Origin: Streptomyces sp. H27-C3
GTDB taxonomy: Bacteria > Actinomycetota > Actinomycetes > Streptomycetales > Streptomycetaceae
Direction of reading: 5' to 3'
Assembly (NCBI RefSeq): GCF_030063415.1
Contig: NZ_JASITA010000035.1
Coordinates: 1-64,000, forward strand
Length of the DNA: 64,000 nucleotides
The notes under the pieces were generated by a model. That model had not been told where the DNA came from, made no database searches, and saw only the letters and a list, made by a program, of their open reading frames with translations. Shown piece after piece: positions 35,629 through 44,431 of this stretch. Made by a program: the position numbers and the translations under genes. Each line of letters opens with the position of its first letter. The stretch's first letter is position 1.

Positions 35629-37797
35629 CTACCCCCGCCGCATCCCCAGCGCCCTCTTCAGAAAGTCCACCTGAAGCAGCAGCAGATTCTCCGCGACCTG
35701 CTCCTGCGGAGCCGTCATGTGCGTGACCCCGGTCAGCGGAAGGACCTCGTGGGGCCGCCCCGCCCCGAGCAACGCCGAAGACAGCCGCAACGTGTGCGCC
35801 ATCACCACGTTGTCGTCCGCCAGCCCATGGATGATCATCATTGGTCGGTGCTGCTCCGCCGCCCCGGACAACCCGTCGTCCGTGACGAGCGAATTCGCCG
35901 CGTACACGTCCGCCTGCTCGCGCGGATCCCCGAGATACCGCTCCATGTAATGCGTGTCGTACAGCCGCAGGTCGGTGACCGGCGCCCCCACGATCCCCGC
36001 ATGGAACACGTCGGGACGCCGCAGCACCGCCATGCCCGCCAGATAGCCGCCGTACGACCAGCCGCGGATCGCGACCCGCTCCAGGTCCAGCGGGAATTCC
36101 CCGGCCAGCCCGTGCAGTGCCTCGATCTGGTCGTCGAGCGTGAGCGTGAAGTCGTTCCTGACGGCCTTCTCCCAGGCGGGGGAGCGGCCGGGCGTGCCGC
36201 GCCCGTCCGCGACGACCACCGCGAAGCCCTGGTCGGCGAACCACTGCGAGGTGAGATGCGCGTCGTGCGCGGCAATCGCACGCCGTGCGTGAGGCCCCCC
36301 GTACGGGTCCATCAGCACCGGAAGCGGACTATCCCCTTCCTTGTGGTCCGTGGGGAGCAGGACGGCGCACGGAATTCGCCGCGCGCCCCCCTCGACGAGT
36401 CGCACGCGTGCGTGCAGCGCCGGCTCCTGCGCGCACGAGGCGACCACGGCCGCCGGCTTGCCGTCGCGCAGGACCTGGACGACCGTGCCGCTGCGGTCGG
36501 GACGGGCGGAGGACAGCACGGTCACCCCGCCGGACCGGGTCGCCGAGTGCACGCCGGGCCCCTCCGACACACGCTCCACGCCTCGCTCGCCGACCCGGTA
36601 GACATGCACCTCACCGGTCTGCGGCTCTTCGGCCTCCACGCCCGCCCACGCCGAGACGAGGACGTCGTCGGCAGAGACGTCGAGCACCGCCCGTACGTGC
36701 AACCGAGGCCCGGTCAGCGTCCGGTCGCCGACCGCGAGCACCCGCACGCCGCCCTCGTCGGCGACCCGCACGAGCCGCCCGTCCGGCGCCCACACCGGCA
36801 CCCCGTCGAAAAGATCAAGCCACACCTCGTCCTCGTCGGCGTGCACCGTCCGGGTCGCCCCGGTCTGCATGTCCACCGCCAAGTACAGCTGGCTGTGCTG
36901 GTCCCTGGCCTGCACGAGCAACAACGGCGCACCCGCGCCCGACCAGTGGACCCGGGCCAGGTACGGATAGCGCTCCCGGTCCCACACCACCTCGGTCCGC
37001 GCCACCTCCGAGCCCGCGCCGGGAGCCGCTTCCGGCCCCGCCACCACCTCCGTCAGGAACAGCCGTACGTCGGCGTTCGCCGTCCCGGCCGCCGGATACG
37101 CGACCGCCGAGGGCTCCTGGTCCGGATGGGCCGGGTCGGAGATCCACCAACGCGTCACGGCCGCGTCGTCGGCGCGGGCGACCAGTAGCCGGTCGGATTC
37201 CGGCGACCACCAGAAGCCGCGCGTGCGCCCCATCTCCTCCGCCGCGACGAACTCCGCCAGACCGTACGTCGTGTGCTCGTCCTCCGGCTCCGCCAGCCCC
37301 CGGTCCCCGCTGCCGTCCGCGCCGACCATCCGCAGGGCGCCCCCGGCGACGTATGCGATGTGCCGCCCGTCGGGAGACGGTCGGGGGTCGATAACCGGCC
37401 CCGCCGCAGGCAGTTCGCGTGCGGTCCCGGCCCGCAGTTCCGCCACGAAAAGCCGGCCCGACAGCGCGAAGGCCGCCAGCTCGACCGCGCCGTCCACCGC
37501 GTAGCCGACGATGCCGGCGGACCCTTCGCGGCTGCGTTCGCGGCGCGCCCTCTCCTGCGCCGACAGTTGCTCGGCCGCCCCGCCGAGCAGCACCTGCGGA
37601 TCCGCCGCGATGCGCTCCTGTGCGCTCCCTTCCAGGTCGAGCACCCAGAGTGCGTTGGCGCGATCGGTGCCGGACGGGGCGCGCAGAAACACCACACGCG
37701 CCTCGTCCGGTGACACCGTGAACGCGCGCGGTGCGCCGAGGGTGAAGCGCTGGGTCCTGGCGAACTGCCTTGGGAAGGTGAGCTGCTGCGAGGTCAT
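35629..37797 (-). CDS. Dipeptidyl-peptidase IV-type S9 serine peptidase (722 aa)
   Basis: An alpha/beta-hydrolase peptidase that removes N-terminal dipeptides. The N-terminal beta-propeller (about residues 30-470) contains AEFVAAEEM (about 170-178), the glutamate pair that binds the substrate amino group in DPP IV. The catalytic domain (about 480-722) has Ser in GWSYGGY, Asp in LADDNV and His in GVTHMT. There is no signal peptide, so it is cytoplasmic unless exported by other means. Location near two peptide importers fits a role in using imported peptides (inference). The ATG at 37797 begins MTSQQLTFPRQFARTQRF; a longer frame to 37860 is Arg-rich and unlikely. Confidence 0.92.
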   Translation of the reverse strand: MTSQQLTFPRQFARTQRFTLGAPRAFTVSPDEARVVFLRAPSGTDRANALWVLDLEGSAQERIAADPQVLLGGAAEQLSAQERARRERSREGSAGIVGYAVDGAVELAAFALSGRLFVAELRAGTARELPAAGPVIDPRPSPDGRHIAYVAGGALRMVGADGSGDRGLAEPEDEHTTYGLAEFVAAEEMGRTRGFWWSPESDRLLVARADDAAVTRWWISDPAHPDQEPSAVAYPAAGTANADVRLFLTEVVAGPEAAPGAGSEVARTEVVWDRERYPYLARVHWSGAGAPLLLVQARDQHSQLYLAVDMQTGATRTVHADEDEVWLDLFDGVPVWAPDGRLVRVADEGGVRVLAVGDRTLTGPRLHVRAVLDVSADDVLVSAWAGVEAEEPQTGEVHVYRVGERGVERVSEGPGVHSATRSGGVTVLSSARPDRSGTVVQVLRDGKPAAVVASCAQEPALHARVRLVEGGARRIPCAVLLPTDHKEGDSPLPVLMDPYGGPHARRAIAAHDAHLTSQWFADQGFAVVVADGRGTPGRSPAWEKAVRNDFTLTLDDQIEALHGLAGEFPLDLERVAIRGWSYGGYLAGMAVLRRPDVFHAGIVGAPVTDLRLYDTHYMERYLGDPREQADVYAANSLVTDDGLSGAAEQHRPMMIIHGLADDNVVMAHTLRLSSALLGAGRPHEVLPLTGVTHMTAPQEQVAENLLLLQVDFLKRALGMRRG

Positions 37798-37975
37798 ACG
37801 ACCGAAACTACCGCTCCGCCTCCGCCGCCATGCGCCCCTCGTGCTGCCGTGCGCGATCAATGCGGAGGCACGGATAGTTATGATCCGTAGCGCTAGGTGG
37901 GTATGAAGCTGCTGGCGCTTGTCGTCATGCCCGTTCCGTACAAACGGCCCTTACGGTAAGTGGAGGTGAACCGCC

Positions 37976-38170
37976 GTGGCACTCTCTATTTCGGTGGTAG
38001 TGCTGTTGGCGATCATCGTCATCCTGATGGTCCGGAAATCCGGACTCAAAGGCGGACATGCGGTGATCTGCGTATTGCTCGGCTTCTACCTCGCGAGCTC
38101 GTCCATCGCCCCCACGATCAACGAGCTGACCACCAACGTGGCCGGGATGATCGGCGGCATCAAGTTCTAG
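37976..38170 (+). CDS. Small single-span membrane protein (64 aa)
   Basis: One membrane helix (residues 3-18) and a second hydrophobic stretch (about 29-41, HAVICVLLGFYLASS). The GTG at 37976 has GGAGGTG upstream. I recall near-identical small proteins next to mshB in other Streptomyces, ending in AGMIGGIKF. Function unknown. It lies 37 bases upstream of mshB on the same strand and is probably co-transcribed with it. Confidence 0.75.
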   Translation: MALSISVVVLLAIIVILMVRKSGLKGGHAVICVLLGFYLASSSIAPTINELTTNVAGMIGGIKF

Positions 38171-38207
38171 GACACCCCCCGGCCGCGGCGCCTCGTAGGC
38201 TGTTCCC

Positions 38208-39140
38208 ATGACGGACCTTCCAGCTCGTCGTCTGCTCCTGGTGCACGCGCACCCCGACGACGAGTCGATCAACAACGGCGCCACCATGGCCAAGTACGCG
38301 GCCGAGGGCGCCGGTGTCACCCTGGTGACCTGCACCCTCGGGGAGGAGGGCGAGGTCATCCCGGCCCCGCTCGCCCACCTCGCGGCCGACCGGGACGACA
38401 CGCTCGGCCCGTATCGCGCCGGTGAACTCGCCGCCGCGATGAAGGAGCTGGGGGTCACCGACCACCGGTTCCTCGGGGGCCCCGGCCGCTTCCGTGACTC
38501 CGGGATGACGGGCACCGAGCAGAACCACCGGGAGGGTGCCTTCTGGCACGCACGCGTGGACGACGCCGCGGCGTCCCTCGTCGAGGTGATCCGTTCCGTA
38601 CGCCCCCAGGTGCTGGTGACGTACGACCCGGACGGCGGCTACGGGCACCCGGACCACATTCAGGCGCATCGCGTCGCGACGCGCGGCGCCGAACTCGCGG
38701 CCGACCCGGACCACCGCCCGGACCTCGGCGCACCGCACACCATCAGCAAGATCTACTGGAACCGGGTGCCGCGCACCGTCGTCGAGGAGGGCTTCGCCCG
38801 CCTCCGTGCGGCAGGCCCGGACTTTCCCGGGACCGCCGCCGTGAGCGATGTGCCGGGTGTGACCGATGACGCCTCGGTCACCACGGAGATCGACGGCACG
38901 GCGTACGCCGGTGCCAAGGTCGCCGCCATGCGCGCCCACGCCACCCAGATCGCGGTCTATGACCCCTTCTTCGCGCTCTCCAACCACCTGGGACAGCCCA
39001 TCTTCACCACTGAGTTCTACGAGTTGGTACGGGGAGAGTCCGGCGCCGCCGACGGCGGGCGCGAGACCGACCTCTTCGCCGGAATCGCGGGAACCACCGG
39101 AGTCGCGGCGGCTCCTGGCAGCGCGGGGGCGGCGTCATGA
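38208..39140 (+). CDS. mshB: Mycothiol biosynthesis deacetylase MshB (310 aa)
   Basis: A zinc deacetylase that removes acetyl from GlcNAc-inositol in the second step of mycothiol synthesis. The PIG-L/LmbE signature AHPDDES is at residues 14-20 (zinc ligands by homology are His15 and Asp18), with the third ligand in GYGHPDHIQAHR (about 145-156). Length is normal (about 300). The stop overlaps the ATG of the next gene as ATGA. A mycothiol conjugate amidase (Mca) paralogue is the main alternative. The small partner gene downstream, as in mycobacteria, favours MshB. Confidence 0.93.
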   Translation: MTDLPARRLLLVHAHPDDESINNGATMAKYAAEGAGVTLVTCTLGEEGEVIPAPLAHLAADRDDTLGPYRAGELAAAMKELGVTDHRFLGGPGRFRDSGMTGTEQNHREGAFWHARVDDAAASLVEVIRSVRPQVLVTYDPDGGYGHPDHIQAHRVATRGAELAADPDHRPDLGAPHTISKIYWNRVPRTVVEEGFARLRAAGPDFPGTAAVSDVPGVTDDASVTTEIDGTAYAGAKVAAMRAHATQIAVYDPFFALSNHLGQPIFTTEFYELVRGESGAADGGRETDLFAGIAGTTGVAAAPGSAGAAS

Positions 39141-39514
39141 CCGGAACCACCCCGGCCCGCCTCGCCGCCTACGCGCTGATCGCCGTGCTCGGCGCGGTCG
39201 TCGGCGCGGCGGGCGTGCTCGTCCACGCCGGCTGGTTCCCCGGCGGGCTGCTGCTCGCCCTGCTCGCGTCCACGGCCCTCTTCTGCGGCGCCATGCAAGC
39301 GATGGGCACCAAGGCGGGAGCGGGTACGGCCGCCGCCGGATGGATCGTCTCGATCGTGCTGCTGAGCCTCAGTCGGCCCGAGGGTGACCTTCTCATCGGG
39401 GGCAGCTCCGTCTCGTACTTCTACATGTTGGGCGGAATGGCGCTCGCTGTGATGTGTGCCACGATGCTGGACCTGCCGCAACCGGGCAGACGCGCCACTC
39501 GACTTGGCAAATGA
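39137..39514 (+). CDS. DUF6113-like membrane protein (125 aa)
   Basis: Four hydrophobic segments (about residues 8-28, 34-52, 59-78 and 90-112) in a short protein with no catalytic motif. Translation is coupled to mshB by a 4-base overlap (ATGA at 39137-39140). A small membrane protein follows mshB in mycobacteria too (Rv1171 from memory), so the pair is old. The function is not known to me. Confidence 0.82.
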   Translation: MTGTTPARLAAYALIAVLGAVVGAAGVLVHAGWFPGGLLLALLASTALFCGAMQAMGTKAGAGTAAAGWIVSIVLLSLSRPEGDLLIGGSSVSYFYMLGGMALAVMCATMLDLPQPGRRATRLGK

Positions 39515-39689
39515 CGTACCACTTGAGTCGGTGAATTGAGCACCCCCGCACGAGCGTCGGTCCTCGCTTCCGACGGTCGCGGGGTGCGTGCGGTCGGCGC
39601 CAAGTATGGTGGTGCGCGCCGCCGAGCTGCCCGCACCAGGCATGCAAGAACGTAAGAGCGGGCGGTGGAGCCAACCGGGAGAACCTGCC

Positions 39690-41831
39690 TTGAGTCGTGA
39701 AACTGACAGTTCGTCGTCCGGCCCCCAGGGGCGTGGCGGAGCCGCGTACCCCTCGGGTACCCCGCCGTACGGATCGCGCCAGTATCCGTCGCCGCACCCC
39801 GCGCAGGACGCGCCGGAGGAGGCCTCCCAGGCCGCCCCCGCACCGGTGGAGCCCGACGAGCCCAGGACCGAGACCACGCTGACCACACGTATCCGGATCA
39901 ACATCCCAGGGTCGCGCCCGATCCCGCCCGTCGTCATGCGTACGCCGATGAGCGACCTCGATCCGGCGCCGGGGGCCGCTCCGGCCGCGGCCTCCGAGCC
40001 GGCCGCGGGCAGTGGCACCAGAGGCGCCGGCAACCGAAACGGCAACGGCGCCGGGAACGCCGGAACCGAGCGCACCTCGGGCACGCCGTGGCCCGAGGCG
40101 AAGCGGGAGGGCCCGCCGCCCCCGGCCGAGCGCGGTGACGCGGGTGGCGAGGAGAAGCCGGGCGCCCCCAGCGACTGGTTCGCCCCGCGCAAGTCGGCGC
40201 CCGGAGCCCCCGGCCCGGCCGCGCCCACCCCGCCGCAGGGCGGCGGACAGCGCCCCGACCTCCCGTACTTCACGCCGGACCCGCAGCAGCCGCAGGGCGG
40301 CCGGCCGCGCAGCGCGCTCAGCGATCTCGACACGGGCAACGGCGGCCCGCCGCCGGGCGGCTTCTCCGGCGGCGGCCCCTCGGGGCCGACGACGGGCCCG
40401 GCCACCGGCAGCTCACCGCTGTCCGGCTACCAGCCGGGCCTGCCAGGAACGGCGTCCAGCCCGGAGTCCGGGCCGATGTCGGGCTACGACCCGAACGGTC
40501 CGACGCCCGGCTACGGCCCGGCCGGCCCGCCGTCCGCTTCGCGCCCCGGCAACGGAGCGCGTCCGCCAGGCGGCGACCCGTCCTTCGATCCGCAGACCGG
40601 CGCGCCGTTCCCGCCGCGCCTGTCCGACGACACCGCCGTGCTGACCCCGCAGAAGCCGGCTCCCGGCGGCGGCAACGTCTCCGGTGACACGCTGAGCAGC
40701 GGCATCCCCGTCGTCCCCTCGGCCGACCGGCACTCGCCCTTCCCCACCGGGCCCCAGGCCGGCGGCGGCAACGGCCAGGCCGCCCGCTTCACCCCCGACC
40801 CGACGCCCCGCCTGCCGGACGGCGCCAAGCCCCCGGCGCCGGGCCCGGCCGCGGCCCCCGCGCGGGCCACGACCCCGCCCGCCAAGAAGGGCCGCTCCAA
40901 GCTGGTCCTGGCGGCCGTCGGCGTCGTCGGACTGGCCGGTGTCGCCTATGGCGCCGGGCTGCTGATGAACCACTCCGACGTACCCAAGGGCACCACGGTC
41001 CTCGGCGTCGACATCGGTGGCGGCACCAGGGAAGAGGCGGTCGGCAAGCTCGACGGCGCGCTCGGCAAGCGCGCCGCCAGCCCGCTCCAGCTGACCGTCG
41101 ACGGCGAGAAGACCAAGCTCTCGCCCGAGCAGGCGGGCCTCACCCTGGACAGCCAGGAGACGGTCCGCGCCGCCGCCGGAGCGGACTACAACCCCGTCTC
41201 GGTGATCGGCTCGCTCTTCGGCGGCGAGCGGGTCGCCGAGCCCGTACTCCCGGCCGACGAGGAGAAGCTCAGCGTCGCACTGGCCGACCTCGCGGGCGAC
41301 TCGGGCACCGCGGTCGAGGGCACCGTCACGTTCGTACCGGGCAAGGCCGTCGCCGTACCGGGCAAATCGGGCAAGCAGCTCGACGTCAACCAGTCGGTGC
41401 GCTCGGTGAAGGACGCGTACCGCGCCCAGGTCGAGACCGGCAAGCCGAACGTCGTCGAACTGCCCGTCGCCTCCAAGGAACCGACGATCACCCAGGCCGA
41501 GATCTCCCGGGCCATGAAGGAGTTCGCGGAGCCCGCGATGTCCGGCCTGATCACGATCAAGGCGGGCGGCAAGCAGATCCAGTTCGGCCCGGAGAGGTCG
41601 CTGCCGAAGATCCTCTCCATGAAGGCGATCGACGGCACCCTGGTCCCGGTCTACAACAAGCCGGCGATCCAGGAGCTTCTCGACGGCGTCTTCGACGGGG
41701 TCCTGGCCACCAAGGGCGACGGCAAGAAGCACCAGATCACCGCGGACGACGTGGCCCAGGCGATGCAGACCGCGCTCATCGGCAAGACGCCGGCGGAGCG
41801 CATCCAGGAGATCAACCTCAACGGGAGCTGA
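39690..41831 (+). CDS. Membrane-anchored protein with disordered N-terminus and PG-binding/VanW-like domain (713 aa)
   Basis: Residues 1-400 are Pro/Gly/Ser-rich and disordered, presumably cytoplasmic. A basic stop (KKGRSK) and one membrane helix (about 409-428) follow. The extracytoplasmic part starts VPKGTTVLGVDIGGGTREEA, a signature of the peptidoglycan-binding-4/VanW-associated domain, and continues in a second similar lobe (about 520-700). Such proteins bind or sense cell wall; the exact role is unknown. TTG at 39690 is chosen because GGGAGA lies 7 bases upstream. ATG at 39642 in the same frame is an alternative. A terminator follows. Confidence 0.8.
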   Translation: MSRETDSSSSGPQGRGGAAYPSGTPPYGSRQYPSPHPAQDAPEEASQAAPAPVEPDEPRTETTLTTRIRINIPGSRPIPPVVMRTPMSDLDPAPGAAPAAASEPAAGSGTRGAGNRNGNGAGNAGTERTSGTPWPEAKREGPPPPAERGDAGGEEKPGAPSDWFAPRKSAPGAPGPAAPTPPQGGGQRPDLPYFTPDPQQPQGGRPRSALSDLDTGNGGPPPGGFSGGGPSGPTTGPATGSSPLSGYQPGLPGTASSPESGPMSGYDPNGPTPGYGPAGPPSASRPGNGARPPGGDPSFDPQTGAPFPPRLSDDTAVLTPQKPAPGGGNVSGDTLSSGIPVVPSADRHSPFPTGPQAGGGNGQAARFTPDPTPRLPDGAKPPAPGPAAAPARATTPPAKKGRSKLVLAAVGVVGLAGVAYGAGLLMNHSDVPKGTTVLGVDIGGGTREEAVGKLDGALGKRAASPLQLTVDGEKTKLSPEQAGLTLDSQETVRAAAGADYNPVSVIGSLFGGERVAEPVLPADEEKLSVALADLAGDSGTAVEGTVTFVPGKAVAVPGKSGKQLDVNQSVRSVKDAYRAQVETGKPNVVELPVASKEPTITQAEISRAMKEFAEPAMSGLITIKAGGKQIQFGPERSLPKILSMKAIDGTLVPVYNKPAIQELLDGVFDGVLATKGDGKKHQITADDVAQAMQTALIGKTPAERIQEINLNGS

Positions 41832-41862
41832 TCCACGGCAGTTTCACGGGCCCCCACCTGGA

Positions 41863-41896
41863 CTCCGGGCGGGGGCACGGCCGTGCCCGCCCGGAG
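41863..41896. terminator. Terminator between convergent genes
   Basis: CTCCGGGCGGG ... CCCGCCCGGAG with a small bulge and GCACGGCCGTGC at the centre. It sits between the stops at 41831 (+) and 41919 (-) and could serve both. Confidence 0.7.
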
Positions 41897-41918
41897 CGGG
41901 AACCCGCGCCGGGGCCCC

Positions 41919-42764
41919 TCAGTTCAGCCGCGCCCGAGCCGCCCGTGCCCGGCGTCGGACCGTTTCCGCTGTGCTCGGCTCGACCGCCGCCACCACATCG
42001 GCGTACGCCTCCATCGCCGCCGCGCCGCCCAGGAAGTCGCCGCGCTGGATCAGCAACTGGGCGCGCTCGTAGCGCAGCCGCGCCGGGTGCGCGGGCAGCA
42101 GCAGCGACAGCTCCACCGCCCACAGCTGGACGTCCGTGCGCTCGGGGCGGGCCGCCGCCCATGCCCGGATGTTGTTGAGGATCCGCAGCACGATCTCCAG
42201 CGGATCCGCCGGCGCCAGCATCGAAGGGTCGAGCGGCGCGCCGGTGGCGCCCGCGACCAGCAGGTCCGTGTCCTGTCCCGTCAGCAGCCGTCCGCCGTCG
42301 AAGGGGTCGACGAGGATCTGGTCCTCCGGGGGGCCGAAGCCGACCACGAAGTGGCCGGGCAGGGCGACGCCGTACACCGGGGCGCCCGCCCGCCTGGCGA
42401 CCTCGATCCACACGACGGACAGCAGGATCGGCAGCCCGCGCCGCCGCCGCAGCACCTCGTGCAGCAGCGAGGACCCGAGCCGCTGATAGTCGCCCGGGGC
42501 GCCCCTGAAGCCGCAGCGCGCGCCGAGCAGCTCGGCCGCTGCCGCAGCCCAGCCCCGCGCCCCGGCGGGCGGTCCGAAGGGCAGCAGCCCGGCCAGCCGG
42601 TCCAGTTCGATCTCGGCCGCGTCGATCCCGGCCTGGTCCAGCGATTCATCCGCTTCGGCGCTCACCAGCAGACACAACAGAGCCAGGTCGGGCCGCTCGG
42701 AGCGGACCTCATCGGCGAATCGCTGCCGCCGCTGGGCGAATCCGGATTCGGGTTCCGGTTGCAT
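41919..42764 (-). CDS. SirB1/transglutaminase-like and TPR-type protein (281 aa)
   Basis: The segment GLPILLSVVWIEVARRAG, then YGVALPGHFVVGF, then ILVDPFDGGRLL matches the SirB1-type Transglut_core2 family. In this family the Cys of a true transglutaminase is missing (Ser in LLSVVW), with His in PGHFVVG and Asp in VDPFDGG retained. The last ~90 residues look like TPR helices. It is probably a non-catalytic scaffold. The ATG at 42764 begins MQPEPESGFAQRRQRFADEV. The GNAT gene lies 18 bases upstream on the same strand. Confidence 0.8.
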   Translation of the reverse strand: MQPEPESGFAQRRQRFADEVRSERPDLALLCLLVSAEADESLDQAGIDAAEIELDRLAGLLPFGPPAGARGWAAAAAELLGARCGFRGAPGDYQRLGSSLLHEVLRRRRGLPILLSVVWIEVARRAGAPVYGVALPGHFVVGFGPPEDQILVDPFDGGRLLTGQDTDLLVAGATGAPLDPSMLAPADPLEIVLRILNNIRAWAAARPERTDVQLWAVELSLLLPAHPARLRYERAQLLIQRGDFLGGAAAMEAYADVVAAVEPSTAETVRRRARAARARLN

Positions 42765-42782
42765 ATGCGGTTCGTACCCCGC

Positions 42783-43778
42783 CTACGCCGACCGGAAATG
42801 GTGATAGCTGTGATGGGCGGCGAAGCCCAGCGGACGGTAAAGGGCCCGCGCGCTGCCGTTGTCCGCCTCGACCTGGAGCCAGGCCGCCGAAGCCCCCTCG
42901 TCCAGCGCGCGGCGCGCGAGCGCGGCCATCACGGCGGTGGCCAGCCCCTGTCGCCGGTACTCCGGGGCGACCTCGACGGCCATGAACCCCGCCCAGCGCC
43001 CGTCGACCACGCACCGCCCGATCGCGGCGGGCGCGTTCCCGGCGCCGGGAACGGACGCGAACCACACCGAAGGCCCGCTGCCCAGCACCTTCAGCACATG
43101 CGGCCCCCGCTCCGTGAACCGCTGGTAGCGGGCGAGCCACCCCGCGTCACAGCTCCGGTCCAGACGCACCAGCGAGACGTCCGCGTCCAGGTCTCCGACC
43201 GGCGCGAGCGCACCGGTCCACACCTCGGCGGTCACCTCAAGTGCCCAGCCGCGCCGTTCCAGTTCCGCAGCGAGCAGCTCCTGGGTGCCCTTCGCGCCCG
43301 TCGCGGTCTGGACATACGCCGGAAGTCCGCGCTCCGCGTACCACTCACGCACCCGCTCCAGCGCCGCGTCGAGCGGCATCCCAGGGTCGCCCAGAGGCAG
43401 CACCGAGTTGGCGCGCCGGGTGAAGCCGCCGGCTGCCCGCAGCTGCCAGGCGCCGAGCCGCTCGCTCTCGACGGGCTGCCAGGCGCGTGCCGTCACCCGG
43501 GAGAGCTCGTCGAAGGTCGCCGCGGGGCCGCGCCGCCTGGCCGGGGCGGCGGGGACGACCTTGCCCGCGACCAGGGTCGAAGCGTCGATGTGTACGGACT
43601 CGCCACTCCTTCGTGTGATCGAGAGCACACCGTCCTTCCAGGATGTGAGAACGCCGACCGTGTCGGTGAACTTCGCCCCCGGAAGTCCAGCCTCGTCCGT
43701 ACGCCTGACTGATACCCGTTTGCCCACGTCATCGGGCGTAATACGGACCGTGAGTTGTCCGCTGCTGGTGAATTCCAC
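42783..43778 (-). CDS. GNAT-family acetyltransferase with N-terminal SH3-like domain (331 aa)
   Basis: Residues 1-75 form a small beta domain (VRITPDDVGKRVSVRR ... HIDASTLVAGKVVP). Residues about 85-331 are a double GNAT module. The C-terminal acetyl-CoA motif is VEVAPEYRRQGLATAVMAAL (R-R-Q-G-L-A loop), followed by QVEADNGSARALYRPLGFAA. The substrate is unknown. The GTG at 43778 follows GGAGGGG about 13 bases upstream. It is probably co-transcribed with the SirB1-like gene and divergent from the ferredoxin. Confidence 0.87.
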   Translation of the reverse strand: MEFTSSGQLTVRITPDDVGKRVSVRRTDEAGLPGAKFTDTVGVLTSWKDGVLSITRRSGESVHIDASTLVAGKVVPAAPARRRGPAATFDELSRVTARAWQPVESERLGAWQLRAAGGFTRRANSVLPLGDPGMPLDAALERVREWYAERGLPAYVQTATGAKGTQELLAAELERRGWALEVTAEVWTGALAPVGDLDADVSLVRLDRSCDAGWLARYQRFTERGPHVLKVLGSGPSVWFASVPGAGNAPAAIGRCVVDGRWAGFMAVEVAPEYRRQGLATAVMAALARRALDEGASAAWLQVEADNGSARALYRPLGFAAHHSYHHFRSA

Positions 43779-43918
43779 AGCTCTGTCCGCCCCTCCTGTT
43801 CGGATCGTGCCCGGGAACGGAGATACTAGAGGCGGGCATCGACGACGCCGCGCTCCCGCGCGCCGCGCGACGGAGCCGCAGATCGGCCCGCCGCGCCCTA
43901 TCGAGGAGGAACGACAGC

Positions 43919-44239
43919 GTGACCTACGTCATCGCGCAGCCTTGTGTCGACGTCAAGGACAAGGCCTGCATCGAAGAGTGCCCGGTCGACTGCATCTACG
44001 AGGGCTCCAGGTCCTTGTACATCCACCCGGACGAATGCGTCGACTGTGGCGCCTGTGAGCCGGTTTGCCCGGTCGAGGCGATCTTCTACGAGGACGACAC
44101 TCCTGAGGAGTGGAAGGACTACTACAAAGCGAACGTCGAGTTCTTCGACGAACTCGGTTCGCCCGGTGGTGCTTCCAAGCTCGGCCTGATCGAGCGTGAC
44201 CACGCCTTCATCGCCGCGCTGCCGCCGCAGAACCAGTAG
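43919..44239 (+). CDS. fdxA: 7Fe ferredoxin (106 aa)
   Basis: A 3Fe-4S/4Fe-4S ferredoxin. By comparison with Azotobacter FdI, the 3Fe cluster would use Cys9, Cys17 and Cys50. The 4Fe cluster would use Cys21, Cys40, Cys43 and Cys46. Cys25 is extra, as usual. The length and the C-terminal helix match the actinobacterial FdxA/FdxC group. The GTG start follows AGGAGG. The aminotransferase gene next to it is the same neighbour as in mycobacteria (fdxC-Rv1178 from memory), although no functional link is known. Confidence 0.95.
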   Translation: MTYVIAQPCVDVKDKACIEECPVDCIYEGSRSLYIHPDECVDCGACEPVCPVEAIFYEDDTPEEWKDYYKANVEFFDELGSPGGASKLGLIERDHAFIAALPPQNQ

Positions 44240-44264
44240 GCGTTCGCAAGCCGCGCCGCCCCGG

Positions 44265-44415
44265 TCCCGTACGGGCCTGTCCGCCGTACGGGACCGAGGT
44301 GTTTCCGTGTCCTGCCGCCGGTACGAGAGACCGCAGTACGAGAACGCTGTACGAGACCCCGGTACGAGACCGCCCGTGCGGGGTCGTAGGAGTCGGTACG
44401 AGCCCGTACGAGCAC
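44265..44415 (+). repeat. GTACGAG direct-repeat cluster upstream of dapC
   Basis: GTACGAG occurs about five times between 44322 and 44408 at irregular spacing, and related CCGTACGGG words occur just before. One degenerate unit reads GTAGGAG. A similar TTCGTACGAGATTCGTGCG stretch lies after the gene (about 45560-45610). This may be slippage-derived spacer DNA or a multi-site regulator target. Confidence 0.6.
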
Positions 44416-44431
44416 AAGAAAGTGATGCACC

